A stretch of 51,816 nucleotides of DNA from Sulfurovum sp. (GCA_026990595.1 JALXCZ010000032.1:1-51816); one strand, 5' to 3'; shown: positions 42,558 to 51,816, numbered from the stretch's first letter. A program made the numbers and translations. Notes: generated by a model not told the origin, from the letters alone.

Positions 42558-43355
42558 ATGGCAAAAGAACTCTTTGCTATCTTTGGAAATCCTGTCTCTC
42601 ACTCCAAATCTCCTCTTATGCACAACTTAGCCTTTCAAGGTCTTAGCTATGATGCCTGTTATACACGCTACCTTTTAGAAAATGGCTCTACACTTAAGGA
42701 GACTTTTTCTAACCTGAAACTTAAAGGGGTTAATGTAACAGTACCGCATAAAGAAGCAGCATTTAACGCTTGTGATTTTCTTGATCCTTTTGCTCAAAAA
42801 ATAGGTGTGGTCAATACGATCATAGAAAAAGAAGGAAAACTCTACGGCTACAATACCGATGCTCCAGGATTCCTTAAAGCTATTTCTGAGTTCAAAGAGA
42901 TTAAAACTGTACTTTTTCTTGGAGCTGGGGGGACAGCACAAGCTACTTCTGTCATTTTAAAAGATGAGGGATATGAAGTCACCCTTCTTAACCGCAGTGA
43001 AGAAAGGCTGAAAAAATACAAAGTTGATAACTTTAAGACATACACTTTTGAGACTTTTGAACCACAAACCTATGACCTTGTTATCAATATGACTTCAGCC
43101 GGTCTTGAAGATGATTCTCTACCTGCTCCAAAAGAGATACTTGATACCGTTATACCTCAGGCAAAAGCCTGCATGGATGTCATTTACGGAAAAGAAACAG
43201 CTTTTTTAAAACTGGCAAAAAGCCACAATAAACCAACTAAAGACGGAAGCGATATGCTGCTCTATCAGGGGATCATAGCATTTGAATATTTTACACAATC
43301 TAGTTATACTTTTGAAAGTATCAAATCTTATATGCAAAAGGCTTTTATTTTATGA
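42558..43355 (+). CDS. aroE: Shikimate dehydrogenase
   Basis: 265 residues, NADPH-dependent reduction of dehydroshikimate. N-domain NPVSHSKSPLMHN, catalytic Lys in NVTVPHKEAAF, catalytic Asp in GYNTD, nucleotide loop LGAGGTAQA and NRSEER, and DGSDMLLYQG near the end. All active residues are present, in contrast to the degenerate N-domain-like protein at 2731-3201. Confidence 0.95.
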   Translation: MAKELFAIFGNPVSHSKSPLMHNLAFQGLSYDACYTRYLLENGSTLKETFSNLKLKGVNVTVPHKEAAFNACDFLDPFAQKIGVVNTIIEKEGKLYGYNTDAPGFLKAISEFKEIKTVLFLGAGGTAQATSVILKDEGYEVTLLNRSEERLKKYKVDNFKTYTFETFEPQTYDLVINMTSAGLEDDSLPAPKEILDTVIPQAKACMDVIYGKETAFLKLAKSHNKPTKDGSDMLLYQGIIAFEYFTQSSYTFESIKSYMQKAFIL

Positions 43356-44686
43356 AACGTATTTTTACACTTCTTTTACCATTACTGATTATTGCCGCTG
43401 CAATCATCTGGCTTAATCTTCCAAAGATCACTCCCTACTACAAACAACTTACCAAACCTCATGTCGGGATGAATATTGACCTTCAGCCCGTTGAGCAAAA
43501 AGAGGCACATTTTATAGGGTCAACCAAATGTAAAGAGTGCCACAAAGAGAAATATCATGACTGGAAAGCCTCTATGCACTCTAAAATGATACAGGACATT
43601 ACCAAGGATCCTAAAGTAGTTGTTGCCAATTTCTCAAGACTTCCTGAAGATGCTGACTTCACACTCAAAGATGCTGTCTACACTATAGGAAGTAAATTTA
43701 AACAACGCTATATGATCCCTGCAACCATTAATGGCAAAAAAGACTATAGGCTTGGAAATTACCAGTGGAATACTCAAACAGGAAAATGGCAGCATTTCAA
43801 ACCCTACAAATACTGGTATCACAATTCCTATCCGCATGACAACCACCAGTTTCCTACTTCTAATACTTGTGACGGATGTCACTTTACAGGTTATATGGCA
43901 ACAGGAAAACGGGTTGAACCCGCCATTGCCTGTGAAAACTGTCACGGTCCCGGAAGCAAACATGCAGAAGATCCGAACAACCCTGTCTATAAAGCCAGTA
44001 TAGCAGACCCCTTGCGTACCAATGAAGTCTGTCTGCAATGCCATATGCGTAACCGTGACAAACGTATAGAGACAGAACATGCAACAGCCAAAGATTTGTG
44101 GCTGAAAGCCAAAGATTATCCAAGCGGGTATGTCCCGGGAAAAGCACTTATTAACTACAAACTTCCTGCTCCATTTACTCTAGGCAAAGAGACTAAAGAG
44201 TTCTGGGCAAACGGTGCTGCAAAAAAGAACAGAACCCAGGGAAATGAGTATGTCCATGATACCATGTACAAACATGGGATCACTTGTATCAACTGTCACG
44301 ATCCACATAAACTGACCAATACAGCCAAAAAACCGCAAGGCAATGCTGCCTGCATGAAATGTCACTCTTTTGGCTCGATTATTGGACCACATCAAAGTTC
44401 ATTGGAACAACATACCCACCATAAAGCAGCTTCAAAAGGCTCACTCTGTATTGAGTGTCATATGCCTAAAACCGGTAAACACACAGGAAAATCACCACTG
44501 ACAGTACGCTCACACCGTTTTGCCTTTACCTATCCGGCACAGACCAAAGCGTATGGTATGCCACCTGAGACCAATGCCTGTTTTGCCTGCCATAATGACA
44601 AAACACTGGATAGTTTACAAAAAAGCTTAAAAGAATGGGGAAATCTTGAGTGGGAGAAACTTGAAATGCACCCTGAAGTCAAATAG
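43352..44686 (+). CDS. Membrane-anchored octaheme c-type cytochrome
   Basis: 444 residues with an uncleaved-looking N-terminal helix (about 5-22). Eight CxxCH motifs at 60, 173, 194, 227, 312, 334, 366 and 410. The 110-residue gap after the first heme is rich in Tyr, Trp and His (KYWYHNSYPHDNHQFP). Hemes 2-4 resemble the c554-type CxGCH...CENCHGPG pattern. A periplasmic electron carrier or reductase of the multiheme family; substrate unknown. No NrfA-type CxxCK heme. ATGA overlap with aroE puts it in that operon. Confidence 0.85.
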   Translation: MKRIFTLLLPLLIIAAAIIWLNLPKITPYYKQLTKPHVGMNIDLQPVEQKEAHFIGSTKCKECHKEKYHDWKASMHSKMIQDITKDPKVVVANFSRLPEDADFTLKDAVYTIGSKFKQRYMIPATINGKKDYRLGNYQWNTQTGKWQHFKPYKYWYHNSYPHDNHQFPTSNTCDGCHFTGYMATGKRVEPAIACENCHGPGSKHAEDPNNPVYKASIADPLRTNEVCLQCHMRNRDKRIETEHATAKDLWLKAKDYPSGYVPGKALINYKLPAPFTLGKETKEFWANGAAKKNRTQGNEYVHDTMYKHGITCINCHDPHKLTNTAKKPQGNAACMKCHSFGSIIGPHQSSLEQHTHHKAASKGSLCIECHMPKTGKHTGKSPLTVRSHRFAFTYPAQTKAYGMPPETNACFACHNDKTLDSLQKSLKEWGNLEWEKLEMHPEVK

Positions 44687-44699
44687 CTATTTGACTTCA
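44674..44699 (+). terminator. 26-bp perfect palindrome spanning the cytochrome stop codon
   Basis: Arms of 13 bp meet at the centre without a spacer. The left arm ends with the TAG stop (44684-44686) and the right arm begins CTATTTGACTTCA. As RNA it folds into a hairpin of about 11 bp. No strong U-run follows. Confidence 0.5.
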
Positions 44700-44748
44700 A
44701 TTAACCTTTAAAAACTAAAATAGTGTAATATAAAAAAGGAGGAAGCCT

Positions 44749-45402
44749 ATGGTCAATATTCTTATGATCGAAGATGATCCTGAATTTGCGGAACTTTTAA
44801 CAGAATATCTTGAACAATTCGATATAAAAATCACCAATTTTGAAGATCCTTTTTTAGGGTTGAGTGCCGGTGTCAAAAAGTATGACCTGATGATACTTGA
44901 TCTTACTCTTCCCGGCATGGACGGACTTGAAGTCTGTGAAGAGGTGGTACGTAAATATAATATGCCTGTCATCATCTCTTCTGCACGAAGTGATATTAAT
45001 GACAAGGTAGCAAGTTTTGAACTTGGAGCCTACGACTATCTGCCAAAACCTTATGACCCTAAAGAAATGTATGCAAGGATCATGGCTATCTTAAATCGGG
45101 TAAAAAAAGGTGAAGGGAAACAGAATGCTTTACCCAAAAGTGATTTTGAGATCAAAGGTGATACGATCTATTTTAAAGGAGAGGCTCTCTCTCTGACACC
45201 TGCAGAGTTTGAAGTACTCTCCTTGCTTGTCAAACATCAGGGTATGACCCAGTCACGTGAACAGATCATCAATACTTCCGGAACTATGAGTATTGACTCT
45301 CAAGGTAAAAGTCTAGATGTTATTATCTCAAAAATCCGTTCAAAACTTGGAGATAATAAGCGTATACAGGCTGTACGTGGCGTAGGATATAAGCTTGTTT
45401 AA
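44749..45402 (+). CDS. OmpR-family response regulator
   Basis: 217 residues: receiver with D51 (LMILDLTLPGMDGLE), ISSAR and LPKPYDP motifs, winged-helix domain ending KRIQAVRGVGYKLV. AGGAGG precedes the ATG. Paired with the kinase that follows. It is of the ArsR/CprR-like group common in Campylobacterota; exact orthology not established. Confidence 0.93.
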   Translation: MVNILMIEDDPEFAELLTEYLEQFDIKITNFEDPFLGLSAGVKKYDLMILDLTLPGMDGLEVCEEVVRKYNMPVIISSARSDINDKVASFELGAYDYLPKPYDPKEMYARIMAILNRVKKGEGKQNALPKSDFEIKGDTIYFKGEALSLTPAEFEVLSLLVKHQGMTQSREQIINTSGTMSIDSQGKSLDVIISKIRSKLGDNKRIQAVRGVGYKLV

Positions 45403-46591
45403 CGGCTTTAGGTCACTCAAGAGTAAAATACGGCTGATCTTTTCACTTACACTTTTACTTCTTGCCATTTTATTCATTGGCTCTATCAAATATGACCGTG
45501 CCAAATATGAAGAAGGGAATGCCATCCATGAACGTTTGGTTGCACATTATCTCTACAATTACTATCTTATTTACGGAAAGATCGATGAAGCCTATCTGGA
45601 ATCTCAAAACTTTTCACTCATTAAAGACAAAGCTAAAATTGTCAATATTGAACACTATTTTAAAAAGAAAGAAAAATACAAAAAGTATGCGGTTGATACC
45701 TATAAACTTCAACGTGTCATACTTATTAACAATGACCGATTCAAACTTTTTTTACAAAATAAAAACAAACTCAGATACCCGCTAAAACGTATTTTTGTTT
45801 TTACTATTGTTTTTTTACTGATCATACTACTCTACTTTTGGGTCATACGCAGTCTCAAACCTCTTTCAGAACTTAAAAATAAAATCAAAACATTTTCACA
45901 GGGTAACCTCAATATCCGATGTTCAAGCAATAAACAGGACGAAATTGCAGAAGTAGCCAATGAATTTGACCATGCAGTAACCATGATCCGTGAACTCTTG
46001 CAGTCTCGCCAGCTTTTCTTACGTGCGATCATGCATGAGCTCAAAACACCCATTGCAAAAGGGCGTTTGGTGAGTGAAATGCTGCCTGATGAAAAGAACA
46101 AAGCCAGAATGCACAGTATTTTTGAGAGACTAAACCTTCTTATTGATGAGTTCGCAAAGATCGAAAAGATTACCTCAAAGAATTTTGAACTACATGTCAA
46201 AACCTATAAAATGAGTGATCTTGTTGAAGCTAGTATTGATCTGTTGATGATTGAAGCGCCGCAACGTCATATTACCATGCATGTTGATGAGGACTACAGT
46301 GTCAATGTAGATTTTGAACTCTTTACACTGGTACTTAAAAATCTTTTTGATAACGGCATTAAATACAGTACCGATAAACATATTACTGTGATCATTGATG
46401 ACCATACATTGCAGATCATCAACAAAGCCAAGGCACTAAAAGAACCTTTGGAAAATTACTTTAAGCCGTTTCACACTACAAAAAAAGGATTGGGATTAGG
46501 TCTTTACATTGTAAAAAGTATTTTGGATATTCATAAAATGGCGTTGCACTACCGTCATGAAGAGGGGAAAAATATCTTCACGGTAGTCTAG
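45395..46591 (+). CDS. Sensor histidine kinase with HAMP domain
   Basis: 398 residues starting at a TTG that overlaps the regulator's stop (AGGATATAAGC upstream). Two membrane helices (about 13-31 and 132-151) enclose a ~100-residue periplasmic domain; HAMP follows (RSLKPLSELKNKIKTF). H-box RAIMHELKTPIA with H214, N-box NLFDNGIKYS, and GLGLGLYIVKSI. Third regulator-kinase pair in the window in which the kinase begins with TTG inside the regulator gene. Confidence 0.92.
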   Translation: MFNGFRSLKSKIRLIFSLTLLLLAILFIGSIKYDRAKYEEGNAIHERLVAHYLYNYYLIYGKIDEAYLESQNFSLIKDKAKIVNIEHYFKKKEKYKKYAVDTYKLQRVILINNDRFKLFLQNKNKLRYPLKRIFVFTIVFLLIILLYFWVIRSLKPLSELKNKIKTFSQGNLNIRCSSNKQDEIAEVANEFDHAVTMIRELLQSRQLFLRAIMHELKTPIAKGRLVSEMLPDEKNKARMHSIFERLNLLIDEFAKIEKITSKNFELHVKTYKMSDLVEASIDLLMIEAPQRHITMHVDEDYSVNVDFELFTLVLKNLFDNGIKYSTDKHITVIIDDHTLQIINKAKALKEPLENYFKPFHTTKKGLGLGLYIVKSILDIHKMALHYRHEEGKNIFTVV

Positions 46592-46597
46592 AGGAAA

Positions 46598-47944
46598 CTA
46601 TTCGCTGTCTTTAATCGTATCAGAAAGCATAAATGCAAGTTCCAGCGCCTGAGAAGCATTAAGTCTCGGATCACACTGTGTATGGTAGCGGCTGGCAAGT
46701 CCTTCGTCTGTAATGGCACAGGAGGTACTTCCCGTACACTCAGTCACATCATTACCTGTCATCTCCAGATGGATACCTGCAGCAACAGTTCCCATCTCTT
46801 TATGGATAGCAAAAAACTGTTCTACTTCTGAAAGAATGTTATCAAAATTTCTTGTTTTGAAACCGGTTGAACTTTTCTCAACATTCCCATGCATCGGGTC
46901 TATGGTCCAAACTACATTCTTACCCGCATCTCTTACTTTTTTCAAAAGCGGCGGGTAGTATTCAGAGATCTTTTGAGCACCCATACGAACGATCAGATTT
47001 AATCGGCCCTCTTCATTCTCCGGATTCAGTGCATCAATGAGTTCTATAAGCTCATCTTTTTGCATACTTGGGCCAACTTTACATCCAATAGGATTTTTTA
47101 TCCCTCTGAAGTATTCTATATGTGCTTCATTAAGATCTCTTGTCCTATCACCGATCCAAAGCATATGTGCAGAACAGTCATACCACTCACCGGTTTCTGT
47201 ATCCTGTCTTGTCAGCGATTCTTCATAATTCAGCAAAAGTGCTTCATGTGATGTATAGAGTGTTGTCTGATGAAGCTGCGGCATCGTATCACTCGTAAGC
47301 CCGCATGCCGCCATAAAATGCATCGCATGGTCTATCTTGCAGCTGAGCTCATTATAACGTTGTCCCAACGGGTTATCTTTGATAAAATCGAGGTTCCACT
47401 GATGTACCTTGTTAAGATCTGCCAAACCTCCACGAGAGAATGCACGCAGCAAGTTCAGTGTTGCCGCTGATTGGTTGTATGCTTTGATCATATTTTGTGG
47501 ATCAGGTACTCTCGCTTCTTCCGTAAACTCTATGCCATTAATAATATCACCACGGTAACTTGGAAGTTTTACACCATCTATCTCTTCAAAGTCAGAAGAT
47601 CTTGGCTTAGCGAACTGTCCTGCTATACGTCCTACTTTCACCACAGGTTTCCCTGTTGAATACATCAATACCATATTCATTTGCAACATGAGTTTAAAAA
47701 GATTTTTAATATTCTGTGCACTAAAATCAGAAAAACTTTCTGCACAGTCACCACCTTGAAGCAAGAAAGCCTCTCCGCGTCCGGCAGCTGCCAGTTTTTC
47801 TTTCAGTCTTCTGGCTTCTCCTGCAAAAATAAGCGGTGGGTACACACGCAAAGCATCTTCAACATTTTGAAGTGCTGCTTTGTCTTGATATGTTGGTTGT
47901 TGCTTTATGGGAAAATCTCTCCAACTGCCTGGTGTCCAACTCAT
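46598..47944 (-). CDS. aroG: DAHP synthase, class II
   Basis: 448 residues; condenses PEP and erythrose-4-phosphate to open aromatic synthesis. Class II (plant-type) features: [86 protein letters not shown] precedes the ATG. Convergent with the kinase at 45395. Confidence 0.95.
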   Translation of the reverse strand: MSWTPGSWRDFPIKQQPTYQDKAALQNVEDALRVYPPLIFAGEARRLKEKLAAAGRGEAFLLQGGDCAESFSDFSAQNIKNLFKLMLQMNMVLMYSTGKPVVKVGRIAGQFAKPRSSDFEEIDGVKLPSYRGDIINGIEFTEEARVPDPQNMIKAYNQSAATLNLLRAFSRGGLADLNKVHQWNLDFIKDNPLGQRYNELSCKIDHAMHFMAACGLTSDTMPQLHQTTLYTSHEALLLNYEESLTRQDTETGEWYDCSAHMLWIGDRTRDLNEAHIEYFRGIKNPIGCKVGPSMQKDELIELIDALNPENEEGRLNLIVRMGAQKISEYYPPLLKKVRDAGKNVVWTIDPMHGNVEKSSTGFKTRNFDNILSEVEQFFAIHKEMGTVAAGIHLEMTGNDVTECTGSTSCAITDEGLASRYHTQCDPRLNASQALELAFMLSDTIKDSE

Positions 47945-47996
47945 TTTCTATCCTTCTGTCATGGATAAATAATTTACCCAAAAAATTAATGCAATG

Positions 47997-48096
47997 ATTA
48001 TATCTTAAAAAAGAACAATTTTAAATTTTTTTGGTAACTTTTTGGTAATTTTAAGAAAAAATATGCCTATTCACATGGTGAATAAGTTGTGAATAA
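47997..48096 (-). promoter_or_regulatory. aroG upstream region with direct repeats and DnaA-box-like motifs
   Basis: Minus-strand TATAAT at 47997-48002 is the likely aroG -10. Upstream are two TTTTTGGTAA copies with an 11-bp period (48028-48037 and 48039-48048). Beyond them are three motifs close to TTATTCACA: CTATTCACA at 48067-48075, and TTATTCACC and TTATTCACA read on the minus strand at 48077-48085 and 48088-48096. The first two form an inverted pair. Confidence 0.45.
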
Positions 48097-48157
48097 CTCA
48101 TATTAAATAATGCAACTCGTGTTTTAGGGCATTGTTCATTTCTAGAGTAAAATACTC

Positions 48158-48865
48158 CTATTTTTTAGCAACAAATGTGACGAAATTTGCCCATTGAAAA
48201 ACCGTCTCTATCTGTTTGAATCCTGCATCTTTACACATCTGTATATTTTCTTTTATGGTAAAGGGAATAAGAATATTCTCTAATGCTTCACGTTTCTGTG
48301 CGATCTCATATTCGCTGTAACCTTGCTCTTTTTTGTACTCATAGTAAATATCAATCATCTGTTTATCGAGTAATTTGTCTTCAAAAACAACCTTCTCTGA
48401 AAAGATGAACATCCCCTCCTTATGTAACCCATCATAAATCTTCTTTACCAGTTCCAATCGCTGCATAGGGCGTATAAACTGCAAAGTGTAGTTTGCTACA
48501 ATGACATCCTCATCCTGATAGTTATACGTCAGCATATCCGCAAGTTCCAACTCAATACCGGCACCAAATGCCTGACATTTCTGTTCTGCTCTGTCCAACA
48601 TGGCTTGGGAATTGTCCAAACCTTTCAGCTTCATAGGTACTTGCATCTTAGAGTGAAGGTCTAGGAGAAACTTGGCGGTAGAAGAACCCAAATCAAGTAC
48701 TTTCATCCCCTCTTTTTGTTCTGCTAAAATAAGAGAGATCACCAACTTTCTCACCTCATCATAAAAAGGTACGGAACGAGAGAGCATATCGTCAAATACA
48801 GAAGCCACTGCTTCGTCAAATTCAAACTTTTTATTTATTTTCTCTGTGAATACTTTATCTTTCAT
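48158..48865 (-). CDS. cmoA: Carboxy-SAM synthase
   Basis: 235 residues, SAM-dependent fold with the CmoA N-terminal signature [25 protein letters not shown] loop [12 protein letters not shown], and ANYTLQFI. Makes carboxy-S-adenosylmethionine used for uridine-34 modification of tRNA; cmoB is not in the window. Its ATG lies inside the last codons of ribF. Confidence 0.9.
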   Translation of the reverse strand: MKDKVFTEKINKKFEFDEAVASVFDDMLSRSVPFYDEVRKLVISLILAEQKEGMKVLDLGSSTAKFLLDLHSKMQVPMKLKGLDNSQAMLDRAEQKCQAFGAGIELELADMLTYNYQDEDVIVANYTLQFIRPMQRLELVKKIYDGLHKEGMFIFSEKVVFEDKLLDKQMIDIYYEYKKEQGYSEYEIAQKREALENILIPFTIKENIQMCKDAGFKQIETVFQWANFVTFVAKK

Positions 48866-49667
48866 CTAAAATTCTCCTTGCTTGATCTATATCTTCTGAT
48901 ATCTGTTGTTTCAGTTCATCCAATCCATCAAACTTTTTATTTTCTCGTAGATATGCAACAAATTCAAGCCAAACCTGCCCCTGCACCTCACCTACATTCT
49001 CATCCAATATATGTGTTTCTACCGCAAAGCTGCCATCGGTAGTGACACGGTGTCCTAAAAAACTCACAGAAGGTAACCATCTCCCATTTATGTTGCTACG
49101 TGTAGCATAAACCCCCTCCATCGGAAGCTGATAATCTTCTACATAAAGGTTAAGTGTAGCAACAAGTTCTTTTTTACCTAAGCCCTGCCCTTTTACCACC
49201 TCTCCGTCTATACGATATGCACGACCAAGCAGACAGTTCGCCATCTTGATGTTACCCTCTTCCAGATAGTTTTTGATGGTACGGGAGTGCACAGAGACCC
49301 CCTCGCAGCTCACCTCTTTGACAATGCATACTTCTCCATCAAATAGTTCATTAAGATGCTCTGCATCCCCTGCTTTTTCTTTACCAAAAGCAAAGTCATA
49401 CCCCACGACGATCTTCTCCAACTTCGGAAAATCCTCTTTGAGTTTTGCGACAAACGCCTGTGGGGTCAAAGATCTGATCTTGTCAAAATGGTAAAAACAG
49501 CATATTTTTGAAGTATAGAGTGAACGCTTATAGCCAGGAGTAAGATAGCCACCGTTACGCTCAATAATCACAATAGCTTCTGCCTGTTCTATGAGCCGCT
49601 GATGGGCAATATGTATGCCGTCAAAAGAACCAATGGCGATGGATTTAATAGTATTCTTTAATTTCAA
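48855..49667 (-). CDS. ribF: Riboflavin kinase / FAD synthetase
   Basis: 270 residues from a TTG (GGAG 6 bp upstream). N-terminal nucleotidyltransferase domain ([40 protein letters not shown]) and C-terminal riboflavin kinase domain ([27 protein letters not shown]). An ATG two bases after the GGAG opens an 8-codon out-of-frame mini-ORF (49645-49671) that overlaps the TTG start and might tune initiation. Confidence 0.92.
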   Translation of the reverse strand: MKLKNTIKSIAIGSFDGIHIAHQRLIEQAEAIVIIERNGGYLTPGYKRSLYTSKICCFYHFDKIRSLTPQAFVAKLKEDFPKLEKIVVGYDFAFGKEKAGDAEHLNELFDGEVCIVKEVSCEGVSVHSRTIKNYLEEGNIKMANCLLGRAYRIDGEVVKGQGLGKKELVATLNLYVEDYQLPMEGVYATRSNINGRWLPSVSFLGHRVTTDGSFAVETHILDENVGEVQGQVWLEFVAYLRENKKFDGLDELKQQISEDIDQARRILDER

Positions 49668-49677
49668 TCATTTCTCC

Positions 49678-49782
49678 GTAGGGTGTTGTCCCCTGACAAC
49701 ACCTTCTTTATTTTTATTGCATTACCATTATCGGTGTTGTAAGGGTACAAGCATTAAAATACTGAGTCGTACAACACCCTAC
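49678..49782. repeat. MITE/REP-like palindromic element
   Basis: A 105-bp element with perfect 12-bp terminal inverted repeats (GTAGGGTGTTGT / ACAACACCCTAC) and an inner inverted pair ACAACACC (49696-49703) / GGTGTTGT (49733-49740). Four copies of one 8-mer can pair as two adjacent hairpins or one long cruciform. It fills the ribF-tlyA gap and supplies the tlyA stop codon. No coding capacity. The pattern resembles REP/MITE elements mobilised in trans. Confidence 0.6.
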
Positions 49783-50492
49783 ATTTTTTTAAAATGGTAA
49801 AGATATTCCTGATTGCCTTCTTTCCCTGTCACTTTTGACTCTGACTGATACACTTCATCCCAGTCAAGCCTCTTAGCCTCAGCCTCAAACTCTTCTTTAC
49901 GTCTGGCAATGGCATCCAAGTCCTGCACTACACCCTTGCTGTCACGCTTGGTATCTTTGCCTACTTCAAACTGTGGTTTATAGAGTATGACAATATCACA
50001 CCCTTTACCTGCCAATCTATCTATGTCATTAGTGATTTTTAAAATAGAGATAAACGATACATCACAGGTAATAAGATTAAAACGTTTTTCACTCTCAAAC
50101 TCGCGGATGTCCGTACCTTCATGCAAAGAAAGTTTCTCATTTTGACGTAAAGAGATATGTAATTGTTCAGAACCCACATCTACACAGTCTAGTGTCGCTA
50201 CATCATTTTCAAGTACTATTTGGGCAAAACCACCCGTACTTGAACCTATATCTAATGCCACTGCATCTTTCATATCTATGGGATGCTCCGTTAAAAAACT
50301 CTCAAGTTTACGTGCCGCACGGCTCACATAAAACTTCTCATTTTCCACATCCACTACAGAATTTTCATCTATCTTTGTTGAGGGCTTAGCCTTCTTGGCA
50401 TCTACCATCACCTGCCCAGCCTTTATAGCCTCATGTGCACGGTTACGACTCTCGAAGTACCCCTCATCTACTAGGTATTTGTCTAGTCTCAT
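49779..50492 (-). CDS. tlyA: TlyA-type 2'-O-methyltransferase / hemolysin A family
   Basis: 237 residues: N-terminal S4 RNA-binding domain (RLDKYLVDEGYFESRNRAHEAI), then a RrmJ-type methyltransferase fold (VALDIGSSTGGFAQIVL, LITCDVSFISI, YKPQFEVG). TlyA methylates ribosomal RNA, which affects capreomycin sensitivity elsewhere. The start shares one base with the ccdB stop, and the stop lies inside the repeat element. Confidence 0.92.
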   Translation of the reverse strand: MRLDKYLVDEGYFESRNRAHEAIKAGQVMVDAKKAKPSTKIDENSVVDVENEKFYVSRAARKLESFLTEHPIDMKDAVALDIGSSTGGFAQIVLENDVATLDCVDVGSEQLHISLRQNEKLSLHEGTDIREFESEKRFNLITCDVSFISILKITNDIDRLAGKGCDIVILYKPQFEVGKDTKRDSKGVVQDLDAIARRKEEFEAEAKRLDWDEVYQSESKVTGKEGNQEYLYHFKKM

Positions 50493-50794
50493 TAAAATCC
50501 ATTCACTAAAAAATCTAAAGCATCTACAATCTCTGTACGCTTATCTTCAAGGTTATCTATAGCCTCACCAAGCATCGTAGCAGGGATACCTGCTATATCC
50601 ATTGTGGACATATAAAGTTCTTCTCCATCTATTTCAAAAATAAGATTGAGGTGTGCAATGGTATGGCTATCATTACACAAAGGTATAACAACTCGAAGTT
50701 TGGAGACAGTGTTTATCTCATGTGTCACATCTAAAAGATAAGGAAACACAGAAGCATTTTCTCGACTGTTTCTATACAAGTCAAACTGTGCCAC
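50492..50794 (-). CDS. ccdB: CcdB-family toxin
   Basis: 100 residues, same length as F-plasmid CcdB (101). The pattern matches by eye: AQFDLYRN, PYLLDVTHEI, RVVIPL, MSTMDIAGIPATMLGE and the helix ending DALDFLVNGF. CcdB poisons DNA gyrase. The last residues differ from the F CcdB W-G-I end, so gyrase binding is not certain. Adjacent to its antitoxin. Confidence 0.85.
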   Translation of the reverse strand: MAQFDLYRNSRENASVFPYLLDVTHEINTVSKLRVVIPLCNDSHTIAHLNLIFEIDGEELYMSTMDIAGIPATMLGEAIDNLEDKRTEIVDALDFLVNGF

Positions 50795-51039
50795 TAAAAC
50801 CTCCTAATACCATCAGAAAAACAACCATATTTTTCTATGCGTTCATTCTGTTTATCTATCGCCTCTTTATTCTCTTCAAGCCACCGTTGCTCTTCTCTCT
50901 TTCTAACTACCTCAGCCAAATAGGCTTCAAAGTTTTTAGAGATATTGATTTTGTAGGCTTTTGCCTTTTGGAGTAAATCAGAGTTAATCGTCACATTTGT
51001 TGCTTTTTTTATTGCATTCTCATTATATATAGCAGACAT
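50794..51039 (-). CDS. ccdA: CcdA-family antitoxin
   Basis: 81 residues from the ATG at 51039 (AAAGGA 5 bp upstream). N-terminal ribbon-helix-helix-like segment (KKATNVTINSDLLQKAKAYKI) for operator binding, and the CcdA toxin-binding tail WLEENKEAIDKQNERIEKYG followed by CFSDGIRRF. Overlaps ccdB by one base. Confidence 0.85.
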   Translation of the reverse strand: MSAIYNENAIKKATNVTINSDLLQKAKAYKINISKNFEAYLAEVVRKREEQRWLEENKEAIDKQNERIEKYGCFSDGIRRF

Positions 51040-51070
51040 GTGCATCCTTTATGTGGGTATAGTATGTGCA

Positions 51071-51816
<746 letters not shown>

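Noticed and set aside
48067-48096. Chromosomal origin oriC
   Set aside because: Only three box-like motifs, no dnaA or dnaN nearby and no strand switch of genes; kept only as a motif cluster.

Overview
The window looks like a chromosomal segment from a sulfur-oxidising member of the Campylobacterota, most likely Sulfurovum-like. Two things point there. The right-hand housekeeping order fur - lysS - glyA - DUF1882 - SPOR protein - (trpE) - aroE follows the order known from Campylobacter and Helicobacter. The left half carries soxXYZAB, a TsdA-type thiosulfate dehydrogenase and a large membrane molybdoenzyme. The DNA is AT-rich, genes are tightly packed with many 4-base ATGA overlaps, and I saw no tRNA, rRNA, CRISPR array or complete insertion sequence.

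Layout. 1-2200: a lone T6SS spike gene (vgrG). 2270-10270: two adjacent minus-strand units for a Tat-exported molybdopterin oxidoreductase. One holds the structural genes in the order Fe-S subunit, NrfD-type membrane subunit, catalytic subunit. The other holds a TorD-type chaperone, a Fe-S accessory protein, a 32-residue coupled ORF, a degenerate AroE-N-domain-like protein and an unknown protein. 10530-20040: a long minus-strand sulfur-oxidation block, soxX-Y-Z-A-B, porin, metallo-beta-lactamase-fold hydrolase, cytochrome c/thioredoxin fusion, DsrE-like protein and two DUF302 proteins. 20147-26914: two paralogous three-gene signalling modules (single-pass Cache-like sensor, OmpR-type regulator, histidine kinase) flanking a Tat-exported phosphoesterase. 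The first points toward sox and the second toward tsdA plus a second porin (26985-29303). 29343-33668: a minus-strand thiol/sulfane operon (ferredoxin-thioredoxin reductase, rhodanese, dapE, tandem thioredoxin, histidine kinase, rhodanese). 33784-46591: plus-strand housekeeping genes, an octaheme cytochrome and a fourth kinase with its regulator. 46598-51816: aroG, cmoA, ribF, tlyA, a ccdAB toxin-antitoxin pair and the 3' part of ligA, with a MITE/REP-like element between ribF and tlyA.

How the parts fit. SoxXA/YZ/B and TsdA both act on thiosulfate in the periplasm. Each is preceded by its own copy of the sensor-regulator-kinase module, so I infer that the modules sense a sulfur compound or a related signal and drive these operons. 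In support, three promoters (soxX, the first DUF302 gene, and the phosphoesterase beside module 1) share one architecture: TTTACAC-like direct repeats 11 bp apart, with the second ending exactly 8 bp before the -10. That is the layout expected for an OmpR-family activator. The strongest candidates for something undescribed are this three-component module with its operator, the sox-linked accessory block, and the odd small proteins of the molybdoenzyme accessory operon.
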